Source of the DNA: Vibrio splendidus 12E03
GTDB taxonomy: Bacteria > Pseudomonadota > Gammaproteobacteria > Enterobacterales > Vibrionaceae
Assembly: GCF_000272105.2 (NCBI RefSeq)
Contig: NZ_AJZD02000350.1
Location: forward strand, 1-34,851
Direction of reading: 5' to 3'
DNA length: 34,851 nt
How positions within the stretch are numbered: position 1 is the stretch's first letter; every line of letters begins with the position of its first letter. The notes under the pieces are model-generated. The model searched no databases. It was not told the origin of the DNA and was given only the letters and a program-made list of their open reading frames with translations. A program made the position numbers and the translations under genes. Shown here one piece after another: positions 16,244 through 23,850 of this stretch.

Positions 16244-17797
16244 TTATTCCCACTCGATAGTTGCTGGTGGCTTACCAGAAATATCGTAAACAACACGTGA
16301 AATGCCGTTAACTTCGTTGATAATACGGTTAGATACCTTACCTAGGAAGTCGTATGGTAGGTGTGCCCAGTGAGCAGTCATGAAGTCGATAGTTTCTACA
16401 GCACGTAGAGATACAACCCAATCGTACTTACGGCCATCGCCCATTACGCCAACTGAACGTACTGGTAGGAATACCGTGAATGCTTGAGATACTTTGTGGT
16501 AAAGGTCAGCAGCGTGAAGCTCTTCAATGAAGATAGCATCAGCACGACGCAGTAAATCACAGTACTCTTTCTTCACTTCGCCAAGTACACGAACACCTAG
16601 ACCTGGACCCGGGAATGGGTGGCGGTAAAGCATATTGTATGGAAGACCAAGCTCTAGGCCGATCTTACGTACTTCATCTTTGAATAGCTCACGTAGAGGC
16701 TCAACAAGGCCCATTTCCATATCATCAGGAAGGCCACCAACGTTGTGGTGAGATTTGATTACGTGTGCTTTGCCAGTCTTAGATGCTGCAGACTCGATTA
16801 CGTCTGGGTAGATAGTACCCTGAGCAAGCCATTTAGCATTCTTCAGCTTCTTAGACTCTTCATCGAAGATATCTACGAATACGTGACCGATGATCTTACG
16901 CTTAGCTTCTGGTTCAGCTTCACCTTCAAGAGCATCAAGGAAACGTTGCTCAGCATCTACTTTGATGATGTTTAGGCCAAACTTGTTGCCGAACATCTCC
17001 ATAACCTGCTCTGCTTCGTTTAAACGAAGAAGGCCGTTATCTACAAATACACATGTTAGTTTGTCGCCGATAGCGCGGTGAGCAAGCATCGCAACTACAG
17101 ATGAATCAACACCACCAGAAAGACCAAGGATAACTTCGTCGTCACCTACTTGCTCTTTAATACGTGCAACTGCATCTTCAATGATTGAAGCTGAAGTCCA
17201 CAGACCTTCACAACCACATGCGTTAAGAACGAAGTTCTCAAGCATTTTTAGGCCGTTCTTAGTGTGTGTTACTTCTGGGTGGAATTGTACGCCGTAGTAC
17301 TTCTTCTCTTCGTTTGCCATAGCAGCGTATGGGCAAGTGTCTGTTTCAGCGATCTTTGTGAAATCAGCTGGGATCTCAACCACTTTGTCACCGTGGCTCA
17401 TCCAAACATCTTGAGTAGACTCAAGGTCTGCGAAAAGTGCAGATTCGCCAGTCACTTGTACAGCTGCGTAGCCGAACTCACGCTCAGTAGACGTTGCTAC
17501 TTTACCGCCAAGTTGCTCAGCCATAGTTTGCATTCCGTAGCAGATACCGAATACAGGAACACCTGAATCAAATACGTACTGAGGTGCACGTGGAGAGTTC
17601 TCCTCCGTTACACTTTCAGGGCCACCAGATAGGATGATACCGTCTGGATTGAATTCACGAATATCCGCTTCTTCTACGTCCCAGCTCCAAAGTTCACAGT
17701 AAACACCGATCTCACGAATACGACGAGCTACTAGCTGTGTGTATTGAGAACCGAAGTCCAGAATTAGAATACGTTGGTCATGAATATTTTTAGTCAT
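16244..17797 (-). CDS. guaA: GMP synthase (glutamine-hydrolysing)
   Basis: GuaA converts XMP, ATP and glutamine to GMP in the cytoplasm, the last step of guanine nucleotide synthesis. The N-terminal class I glutamine amidotransferase domain (about 1-195) has the nucleophile C86 in GICYGMQ and the H173/E175 pair in QFHPEV. The ATP-pyrophosphatase domain has the P-loop SGGVDS at 227-232. The C-terminal dimerisation domain ends in PPATIEWE, the typical terminus. At 517 residues it is close to E. coli GuaA (525). It follows guaB after a 202-nt spacer that contains a PurR-type box and two hairpins, so it is unlikely to be simply co-transcribed with guaB. Confidence 0.98.
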   Translation of the reverse strand: MTKNIHDQRILILDFGSQYTQLVARRIREIGVYCELWSWDVEEADIREFNPDGIILSGGPESVTEENSPRAPQYVFDSGVPVFGICYGMQTMAEQLGGKVATSTEREFGYAAVQVTGESALFADLESTQDVWMSHGDKVVEIPADFTKIAETDTCPYAAMANEEKKYYGVQFHPEVTHTKNGLKMLENFVLNACGCEGLWTSASIIEDAVARIKEQVGDDEVILGLSGGVDSSVVAMLAHRAIGDKLTCVFVDNGLLRLNEAEQVMEMFGNKFGLNIIKVDAEQRFLDALEGEAEPEAKRKIIGHVFVDIFDEESKKLKNAKWLAQGTIYPDVIESAASKTGKAHVIKSHHNVGGLPDDMEMGLVEPLRELFKDEVRKIGLELGLPYNMLYRHPFPGPGLGVRVLGEVKKEYCDLLRRADAIFIEELHAADLYHKVSQAFTVFLPVRSVGVMGDGRKYDWVVSLRAVETIDFMTAHWAHLPYDFLGKVSNRIINEVNGISRVVYDISGKPPATIEWE

Positions 17798-17824
17798 TGT
17801 AAGCAGTCTTATTGGCTATGTGAT

Positions 17825-17852
17825 AAAACAGAGGCGAGTTTACTCACCTCTG
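17825..17852 (-). terminator. Terminator-like hairpin in the guaA leader
   Basis: CAGAGGCGAGT (17829-17839) pairs with ACTCACCTCTG (17842-17852) along 11 bp with one wobble and a minimal loop. On the minus strand TTTT follows at once. It ends only about 27 nt before the guaA start codon and lies downstream of the PurR-type box. It could act as an attenuator of guaA or as a late terminator of the guaB transcript. Confidence 0.6.
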
Positions 17853-17871
17853 ATTAACTCTTCAAGAAATA

Positions 17872-17887
17872 AAGCAAACGTTTTCGT
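17872..17887 (-). promoter_or_regulatory. PurR-type operator upstream of guaA
   Basis: AAGCAAACGTTTTCGT matches the PurR consensus ACGCAAACGTTTTCGT at 15 of 16 positions. It is centred about 82 bp upstream of the guaA ATG. PurR with hypoxanthine or guanine represses purine genes, guaBA included, in E. coli. Its position inside the guaB-guaA spacer implies a separate guaA promoter. Confidence 0.7.
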
Positions 17888-17949
17888 TAGATATCTTTAA
17901 CCCCGTGTTTTGAGAAAATCACTCTCTAAACAAAACAGGCGGTAGATAA

Positions 17950-17990
17950 AATAATGTGCCGACTAAATCAGCACATTATTCAAACGTTTG
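17950..17990 (-). terminator. Hairpin and palindrome just after guaB
   Basis: AATAATGTGC (17950-17959) pairs perfectly with GCACATTATT (17971-17980); in the guaB direction the stem is followed by TTATC, so termination would be weak. Directly beside it is the palindrome CAAACGTTTG (17981-17990), which equals the core of a PurR box without its flanks. The hairpin may end or stabilise the guaB mRNA. Confidence 0.5.
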
Positions 17991-17999
17991 GACGTATTA

Positions 18000-19463
18000 T
18001 TAACCTAAACGGTAGTTAGGTGCTTCTTTCGTGATTTGAACATCGTGTACGTGAGATTCTTTCATGCCCGCACCAGAGATACGAACAAACTCAGCTTTAG
18101 TACGCATGTCTTCAACAGTTGCAGAACCCGTTAGGCCCATGCTTGAGCGTAGACCGCCCATCTGTTGGTGAACGATCTCTTTTAGACGACCTTTGTATGC
18201 GATACGACCTTCAATACCTTCTGGAACAAGCTTGTCTGCAGCGTTGTCAGATTGGAAGTAACGGTCAGAAGAACCTTGAGACATAGCGCCAAGAGAACCC
18301 ATACCACGGTAAGACTTGTAAGAACGACCGTTGTAAAGAATAACTTCACCCGGTGCTTCTTCAGTACCAGCGAACATTGAACCAACCATCACACAAGATG
18401 CGCCAGCAACGATAGCTTTACAGATATCGCCAGAGAAGCGGATACCGCCATCTGCGATTACTGGAATACCGTATTCGTTAGCTACTTCAGCTGCGTCTGC
18501 GATTGCTGTTACTTGAGGAACACCAACACCAGTAACGATACGAGTCGTACAGATTGAACCCGGGCCGATACCTACTTTAACCGCACTAACACCTGCTTCG
18601 ATAAGAGCACGAGCGCCAGCGCCAGTTGCTACGTTACCACCGATGATTTGTAGATCAGGGTATGCAGCGCGAGTTTCGCGGATACGGTTAAGTACGCCTT
18701 CAGAGTGACCGTGTGAAGAGTCGATAAGTAGAACGTCTACGCCAGCTTCAACTAGAGCAGCAACACGCTCTTCGTTACCAGCACCAGCACCAACAGCTGC
18801 ACCTACACGTAGGCTGCCGCGCTCATCTTTACAAGCGTTTGGTTTACGTTCTGCTTTGTGGAAATCTTTTGCAGTGATCATTCCAGTAAGTTGGAAGTCA
18901 TCATTTACAACAAGAACTTTTTCAACACGCGCTTCGTGCATTTTCTCTTGAACTTCTTCACGAGTTGCACCTTCTTTAACAGAAGCAAGGCGAGCTTTAG
19001 GTGTCATTACTACATCAACTTTCTTAGAAAGGTCAGTAACAAAGCGAACGTCACGGCCAGTAATAATACCAACAAGTTCGTTTGTTTCAGTAACAACAGG
19101 GAAACCGGCAAAGCCGTGTTTTTGGGTAAGAGCTACAACATCAGCGATTGTCGCGTCAGGGCTTACAGTAACAGGGTGAGAAACCACACCTGCTTCGTAA
19201 ATTTTAACCTGGCGAACCATTTCAGCTTGCTGTTCAATAGACATGTTCTTGTGAATGAAGCCTATTCCGCCTTCTTGTGCCAGTGCAATCGCTAGGCGAG
19301 CTTCTGTCACAGTATCCATAGATGCAGATATCATTGGGATGTTTAGGGAAATATTCTTCGTCAGCTGAGTGCGAAGATCAGCTGTATTAGGGAGAACGGT
19401 GGAGTGTGCTGGCACTAGCAGTACGTCGTCGAATGTCAGCGCTTCTTTGGCAATTCTTAGCAT
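18000..19463 (-). CDS. guaB: IMP dehydrogenase
   Basis: GuaB oxidises IMP to XMP with NAD+, the committed step to guanine nucleotides. From the ATG at 19463 the protein is 487 residues and begins MLRIAKEALTFDDVLLVPAH, as in E. coli. A TTG six bases upstream is not needed. The (beta/alpha)8 barrel is interrupted by a tandem CBS (Bateman) module at about 93-205, which senses purine nucleotides. The catalytic cysteine C305 lies in GIGPGSICTTR, and the flap region SLGAMSQGSSDRYF follows. The C-terminus is ordinary. It is divergent from xseA, with a 269-nt spacer that has a TATAAT on the guaB strand. Confidence 0.98.
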   Translation of the reverse strand: MLRIAKEALTFDDVLLVPAHSTVLPNTADLRTQLTKNISLNIPMISASMDTVTEARLAIALAQEGGIGFIHKNMSIEQQAEMVRQVKIYEAGVVSHPVTVSPDATIADVVALTQKHGFAGFPVVTETNELVGIITGRDVRFVTDLSKKVDVVMTPKARLASVKEGATREEVQEKMHEARVEKVLVVNDDFQLTGMITAKDFHKAERKPNACKDERGSLRVGAAVGAGAGNEERVAALVEAGVDVLLIDSSHGHSEGVLNRIRETRAAYPDLQIIGGNVATGAGARALIEAGVSAVKVGIGPGSICTTRIVTGVGVPQVTAIADAAEVANEYGIPVIADGGIRFSGDICKAIVAGASCVMVGSMFAGTEEAPGEVILYNGRSYKSYRGMGSLGAMSQGSSDRYFQSDNAADKLVPEGIEGRIAYKGRLKEIVHQQMGGLRSSMGLTGSATVEDMRTKAEFVRISGAGMKESHVHDVQITKEAPNYRLG

Positions 19464-19580
19464 TTGCAATATCTCACAATAATAGGAGTAAAAAGAAACA
19501 ATCCAATCTCATCGTTTCGCCTAATGAGGGCAGCCAATTAAGGAAAATCAAACTGCATTTGGATTAGATATTGCGGACGG

Positions 19581-19606
19581 ATTATACGGCCAACGAAATC
19601 GCTTGG
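19581..19606 (-). promoter_or_regulatory. Candidate guaB -10 box with weak PurR-like site
   Basis: On the minus strand a perfect TATAAT occupies 19586-19581, about 120 nt before guaB. Immediately upstream, CCAAGCGATTTCGT (19606-19593) matches 11 of 14 bases of the PurR core region, which would place a repressor over the promoter. The -35 hexamer is poor. The assignment is tentative. Confidence 0.35.
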
Positions 19607-19629
19607 CTACACATTTTTGTATTTTTAAT

Positions 19630-19657
19630 TTGCATTTACCCCCTTGCTATGTATTAT
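19630..19657 (+). promoter_or_regulatory. Candidate sigma-70 promoter of xseA
   Basis: TTGCAT (19630-19635), a 16-nt spacer and TATTAT (19652-19657) form a good sigma-70 match. It lies about 75 nt before the xseA start codon. Confidence 0.5.
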
Positions 19658-19732
19658 ATTGCCGCTATCTTCCATACTCACGCCCTGTGAGATTCCAAGA
19701 AAGACCTTCCTTCAAGGAAAGATAGTGCTTCT

Positions 19733-21079
19733 ATGACTAATCCAAACATCTTTACTGTTTCTCGCCTCAACTCAGAGGTTCGTCTCCTATTAGAAAACGA
19801 AATGGGTATAGTCTGGCTCGTTGGTGAAATCTCAAATTTCTCTGCACCTGTCTCTGGTCACTGGTACCTCACGCTTAAAGACTCTCGCGCTCAAGTTAAG
19901 TGCGCTATGTTTCGTGGCAATAACCGCCGTGTGACTTTTAAGCCTCAGAACGGTAATCAAGTTCTAGTCAAAGCTCGTCTTTCTCTTTATGAGCCACGTG
20001 GTGACTATCAACTCATCATCGAAAGTATGCAGCCAGAGGGTGACGGTAAGCTTCAACAAGAGTTTGAAAAACTGAAGATGAACTTGGCGGCGGAAGGCTT
20101 ATTTGCTCAATCGAGTAAACAACCTCTTCCTGAACACCCTAAACGTGTTGGCGTTATCACATCGAAAACCGGTGCAGCGCTGTTTGATATTCTTGATGTC
20201 CTGAAAAGACGCGATCCTTCATTGCCAGTGGTGGTTTACCCAACCATGGTTCAAGGCGAAGAGGCAGCTATTCAGATTGCTCAAGCGATTGGACGTGCCA
20301 ATGAACGCAATGAGTGTGATGTGTTGATTGTGGGTCGTGGCGGCGGTTCTTTAGAAGACCTATGGTGCTTCAATAACGAGATCGTAGCTCGCACAATCGC
20401 ATCAAGCCAAATCCCGATTATCAGCGCAGTTGGCCACGAAGTTGATGTCACTATCGCCGATTTCGTCGCAGATATGCGAGCTCCAACGCCATCAGCAGCC
20501 GCTGAATTGGTTAGCCGTGATAACAGCCATAAAGAACAAGCTTTTGCGTCTAAACGTGCTCGCTTAGTCAGTGCGATTCGTCATGTGTTAATCAAACAAG
20601 CGCAATCGACTCAAACATTGAAGTACCGCTTAGAGAAGCAACATCCTAGCTACCAACTGCAAAAGCAGAGTCAGCAGCTTGATGACCTAGATATGCGTTT
20701 GCGTCGTGGTATGACTCAATACCTAAAGCAGCATGCACAGCGTGTTGAACGTAAACAGCACCAGCTTCAATTGAACTCGCCAGTGAAACGCCTTGGCGAA
20801 CAGAAACTGCATCTGCAACGTTCAGAGCAGAAGCTATTGGATGCGATGGATAAGACCTTACTAACCACTCGCCACCAGCTCGCTATGGCTGCAGAGAAGT
20901 TAGAAACAGTGAGCCCACTGGCAACGCTAAAGCGCGGCTATAGCATTACTCATTCAGCATCGAGCAAGACTGTATCATCAATTAACGATGTCGAAGTCGG
21001 TGAAGTGATCACCACTCAAGTTGAAGACGGTGTGATTGAGTCGCAAGTGACCACAAGAGTTACTAAGAGCGAGCTTTAA
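19733..21079 (+). CDS. xseA: Exodeoxyribonuclease VII large subunit
   Basis: XseA, with several copies of the small XseB subunit, degrades single-stranded DNA from both ends in repair and recombination. The N-terminal OB-fold (about 6-100: IFTVSRLNSEVRLLLE, GEISNFSAPVSGHWY) is followed by the catalytic domain (about 120-320) with GVITSKTGAALFDIL and GRGGGSLEDLW (201-211), then SAVGHEVDVTIADFVADMRA. A long Gln/Leu-rich coiled-coil region (about 265-400) precedes the small C-terminal domain (ATLKRGYSI). At 448 residues it compares with 456 in E. coli. No xseB gene is in this window, as expected since it is usually elsewhere. It is divergent from guaB, as in many gammaproteobacteria. Confidence 0.97.
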   Translation: MTNPNIFTVSRLNSEVRLLLENEMGIVWLVGEISNFSAPVSGHWYLTLKDSRAQVKCAMFRGNNRRVTFKPQNGNQVLVKARLSLYEPRGDYQLIIESMQPEGDGKLQQEFEKLKMNLAAEGLFAQSSKQPLPEHPKRVGVITSKTGAALFDILDVLKRRDPSLPVVVYPTMVQGEEAAIQIAQAIGRANERNECDVLIVGRGGGSLEDLWCFNNEIVARTIASSQIPIISAVGHEVDVTIADFVADMRAPTPSAAAELVSRDNSHKEQAFASKRARLVSAIRHVLIKQAQSTQTLKYRLEKQHPSYQLQKQSQQLDDLDMRLRRGMTQYLKQHAQRVERKQHQLQLNSPVKRLGEQKLHLQRSEQKLLDAMDKTLLTTRHQLAMAAEKLETVSPLATLKRGYSITHSASSKTVSSINDVEVGEVITTQVEDGVIESQVTTRVTKSEL

Positions 21080-21104
21080 GTTCGACTCTAACGTTTCAAA
21101 CCAG

Positions 21105-21135
21105 AAAGCCCTATCGATAATCGACAGGGCTTTTT
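21105..21135 (+). terminator. Intrinsic terminator between xseA and ureG
   Basis: AAAGCCCT (21105-21112) pairs with AGGGCTTT (21126-21133), extended inward by ATCGAT/ATCGAC-type pairing. TTTTT follows on the plus strand. It ends xseA and may weakly stop the convergent urease transcript. Confidence 0.88.
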
Positions 21136-21172
21136 AGTACCTAAAGGCTTGAAAAACTAACTGATTCCAACC

Positions 21173-21811
21173 CTACTCAGTAGTAGAAGGCTCCTTCATG
21201 GTGAGCATCCCTTCGGTCACAATAAAGTTGATGATGAAGTCTAGCCCTTGGCTCTCTTTGAGGTTGGTGAATACGTATGGCTTGGTTGGACGCATGCGTT
21301 GTGTGTCTTGTTCCATCACCTCCAGTGACGCGCCAACATACGGTGCTAAATCGATCTTATTGATAACCAACAGATCAGAGCGTGTTATTCCCGGGCCACC
21401 TTTACGTGGGATCTTCTCCCCTTCCGCTACATCAATCACATAGATAGTCAGGTCGGCTAATTCAGGGCTGAACGTCGCACTGAGGTTGTCGCCACCACTC
21501 TCTACAAATACCACATCAAGGTTCTTATGTAGCTTAGCCAGCTCTTCGACTGCCGCGAGGTTCATCGACGCATCTTCACGGATCGCAGTGTGCGGACAAC
21601 CGCCTGTTTCCACACCGATAATACGGTCAGGTTCTAGAGCTTCAGCTCGTGTAAGTATCTTTGCGTCTTCTTGGGTGTAGATGTCGTTGGTTACTACGGC
21701 AATGTTTAGCTTGTCGCGAATCGCCTTACACAGCACTTCCAACAGTGCAGTTTTACCAGACCCAACTGGGCCGCCAATACCAATTCGAAGGGGTTGCTTG
21801 TAACTTTCCAT
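21173..21811 (-). CDS. ureG: Urease accessory GTPase UreG
   Basis: UreG is the SIMIBI-class GTPase that carries nickel and powers its insertion into urease together with UreD and UreF. It shows the P-loop GPVGSGKT (14-21), the nickel-binding CPH motif (72-74), ESGGDNL (104-110) and NKID (151-154) for guanine recognition. At 212 residues the length is typical. It is the last gene of the locus, 48 nt after ureF, with AGGA before the ATG. It probably ends at the shared hairpin beyond 21173. Confidence 0.98.
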   Translation of the reverse strand: MESYKQPLRIGIGGPVGSGKTALLEVLCKAIRDKLNIAVVTNDIYTQEDAKILTRAEALEPDRIIGVETGGCPHTAIREDASMNLAAVEELAKLHKNLDVVFVESGGDNLSATFSPELADLTIYVIDVAEGEKIPRKGGPGITRSDLLVINKIDLAPYVGASLEVMEQDTQRMRPTKPYVFTNLKESQGLDFIINFIVTEGMLTMKEPSTTE

Positions 21812-21859
21812 AATCTACTTCCTTATATTCTTTTCGAACTACCTCGTTAGCGCTGACCG

Positions 21860-22540
21860 CTACGAACGAAATAGTCGTGTGTATTGTGTTTCGTGCAGTG
21901 AACTCGCTAATGCCATCGAAGGCGAAAAGCTACCTATCATCCAATCTTCTATCGTGCGTGCTTTCTCAATCACCTCGGGAAAGGTGTTGGTGATATTAAT
22001 CAGCGCCAACTGCCCGTCGGTTTGGCCTAAAGGCACTAGTTTGACTCCAGCCGTAACGATATTTTCAAGCCAGCTCCATAAGTAACCTTGCTTGAGACTT
22101 TCTAAATCGATGCCCCAATGTTGAGCGGCAATACACATACCCAACAGTTGATTTGGGTGGCTATCAACAGAATCCACCAGCGAAATATCGATCTCTAAGC
22201 GCTTCAACAAGGTATTCAATGCATGCCCACGCTGCTTTTCTTCTGCTCGTAATTCACTGGTTTCACGACTTGAGTACAAGTAGTTGCACCAGTGCTCAAT
22301 CTCATCGAGTTCACCTTTTTCTAGAGCATTATAAAGGCGCTCTAAGATGGGCAACTCCAAAGTCGCGACACTTGAGCTAACGATGGTATTTAGCCACTGC
22401 TCCATGCTATCGCGATTGGTCACCCACCCCGCCTCAACCGCCAGTTCTAAGCCTTGCGAATAAGTGAAACCACCAATCGGCAACGAAGGACTGATCAATT
22501 GGAACAGACGATAAATCGCGACATTTCCTGTTGTGCTCAT
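21860..22540 (-). CDS. ureF: Urease accessory protein UreF
   Basis: UreF is the all-helical scaffold that bridges UreD and UreG and gates GTP hydrolysis during nickel loading. The N-terminal signature LFQLISPSLPIGGFTYSQGL (about 12-31) is diagnostic, and the C-terminal MALASSLHETQYTRLFRS matches the conserved family tail that docks UreG. The length of 226 residues is normal. It lies between hupE/ureJ (40-nt gap) and ureG. Confidence 0.97.
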   Translation of the reverse strand: MSTTGNVAIYRLFQLISPSLPIGGFTYSQGLELAVEAGWVTNRDSMEQWLNTIVSSSVATLELPILERLYNALEKGELDEIEHWCNYLYSSRETSELRAEEKQRGHALNTLLKRLEIDISLVDSVDSHPNQLLGMCIAAQHWGIDLESLKQGYLWSWLENIVTAGVKLVPLGQTDGQLALINITNTFPEVIEKARTIEDWMIGSFSPSMALASSLHETQYTRLFRS

Positions 22541-22580
22541 ATTCTGCTCTCTGTCTTCTAGAATCGAAAAATTCGAGAGC

Positions 22581-23177
22581 TTACGCGCCTAACAGTAATA
22601 CTGCGCTCGCTGAAGCCACGCCTACTGACAACCATTTAGAGTAAACTGCGCGGCCTACAAACGTGCCGATAACCATTAATGCCAAAGCAGTGATGCTCAT
22701 TCCTGATGCAAATTGAGTTAAGTTACTCGCAGCTTCAACACCGTGTGCGTAACCATGGAAAAACAACATCGTAATAGAAGCGACTAATACACTGTTTACA
22801 CGCTTGGTTGATGGTGAGAATACGTGCCATAGACATAGGCTGACGACGAACAGAGAAGCGATGATTGCTGGTTCAACAATCACAGAAAAACCTAAGGCTT
22901 GGCCTGCGATAAGCCCAACGACCAATGAAGCCAATCCACCGCCAATCAAAGCGGCTTTTATCTTGGTTGAAAACGACAGTGCGCCAATTAACAGACCAAA
23001 AGCGATCAGCATGATCAGGTGATCCATACCTGTCACAGGGTGAGTTAAGCCAGACATAAATGAGTGAGACTCATGAACCGAATGCGAACCATGTCCAGGG
23101 TGAGCCAAAGCCATCGTTGATGTTGTTAGAGAAGCCAGTGTGAAAGTACATAAGCCAGCAGCTGTTTTAAAGTTCAT
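22581..23177 (-). CDS. ureJ: HupE/UreJ family protein, probable nickel permease
   Basis: HupE/UreJ proteins are small membrane proteins encoded in urease and hydrogenase operons and are thought to import nickel. I start it at the ATG at 23177 (198 residues). An AAGGA lies 8 nt upstream, and a signal-peptide-like segment ends in ALA before the His-rich HPGHGSHSVHESH. Upstream in-frame codons would overlap ureE and lack support. The family motif HPVTGMDH (about 46-53) and FHGYAHG are present, with six to seven hydrophobic helices. Placement between ureE and ureF supports a nickel-supply role; transport itself is inferred. Confidence 0.9.
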   Translation of the reverse strand: MNFKTAAGLCTFTLASLTTSTMALAHPGHGSHSVHESHSFMSGLTHPVTGMDHLIMLIAFGLLIGALSFSTKIKAALIGGGLASLVVGLIAGQALGFSVIVEPAIIASLFVVSLCLWHVFSPSTKRVNSVLVASITMLFFHGYAHGVEAASNLTQFASGMSITALALMVIGTFVGRAVYSKWLSVGVASASAVLLLGA

Positions 23178-23250
23178 CGCGAGTTCCTTGCGTTTATAGT
23201 TATTAATATCGTTGTTATATAAATCGTTTAGTGAGCCATCAATGACTCGA

Positions 23251-23703
23251 TTAGTGATGGTGGTGGTGACCGCCAGAGCGACCACCGTATGCGCCACCTT
23301 CTGGTTCAAAAGGTTTTTTTTCCGTCGTTACTGTTGCGCCTAAGCCTTCAACCATTTCATCTAGAACATGGTCATGCTGATAACGCACCCAGCCCGCCTC
23401 GACTTGTAGTGGCACATGTCGGTTACCTAGGTGGTAAGCAACACGAGTTAACAGGTGTGAGTCTTCACAGTAAACAGTCGACACGGTTTCCGGCGCCGCT
23501 TTTACTTCGACAGTTAAGCCACACTCACTAGTTAATTGCTCTCCGCCACGCAAGATATGACCGCGTGGTAGAAACAACCCTGCATCACGGCCATCATCCA
23601 ATGTCACTTTAAGGCGACTTTTGATGCGGCTATCGATCGGTAGGCTTAAAAAGCCATCTGGAGCCTTGTTCAACTCCGCTTGAATTTGAGTAAGTTCAAT
23701 CAT
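23251..23703 (-). CDS. ureE: Urease accessory metallochaperone UreE
   Basis: UreE delivers nickel to the UreDFG-urease complex. The N-terminal peptide-binding domain (about 1-75) includes RIKSRLKVTLDDGRDAGLFL and LPRGHILRGGE. The C-terminal metal-binding domain contains the interface histidine segment YHLGNRHVPLQ. The tail reads GGAYGGRSGGHHHHH, a short poly-His nickel store (Klebsiella has a longer one). The length of 150 residues is typical. It is separated from ureC by 141 nt that hold a degenerate tandem repeat. GAGG precedes the ATG by about 9 nt. Confidence 0.97.
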   Translation of the reverse strand: MIELTQIQAELNKAPDGFLSLPIDSRIKSRLKVTLDDGRDAGLFLPRGHILRGGEQLTSECGLTVEVKAAPETVSTVYCEDSHLLTRVAYHLGNRHVPLQVEAGWVRYQHDHVLDEMVEGLGATVTTEKKPFEPEGGAYGGRSGGHHHHH

Positions 23704-23750
23704 GCTATTACCTCAATCTCCTTGTGAGATTTATAACGTTCAAATTAAGT

Positions 23751-23850
23751 GCCCTCAGCCAAGAGCAAAAATAGAGGCTTCAGCTAAAGGTTTAAAATAA
23801 GAGCCTTCAGCTCGCAGTTAAAACAAAAGCCTTCAGCTGAGCTATTAAAA
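23751..23850 (-). repeat. Degenerate ~26-nt tandem repeat between ureC and ureE
   Basis: The motif GCCTTCAGCT (plus strand) recurs at 23776 (one mismatch), 23803 and 23829, with a more decayed copy at 23751. Each of the three better copies is followed by TTAAAA (23792, 23818, 23845). The period is 26-27 nt. The last TTAAAA overlaps the ureC stop codon, so the array looks like repeated duplication of the ureC 3' end plus trailer. Confidence 0.75.

Noticed and set aside
17264..17566. ORF antisense to guaA
   Set aside because: It lies fully within a well-conserved enzyme gene on the other strand; a cysteine/leucine-rich shadow translation.
18858..19295. ORF antisense to guaB
   Set aside because: A shadow of the conserved guaB coding sequence with no start signal.
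23178..23309. Longer start for the HupE/UreJ gene
   Set aside because: The extra 44 residues overlap ureE and are not signal-like; the ATG at 23177 has a good ribosome site and begins the signal-like segment.
23751..23850. Possible CRISPR array
   Set aside because: The repeats are directly tandem with a 26-nt period, have no unique spacers and no cas genes nearby.
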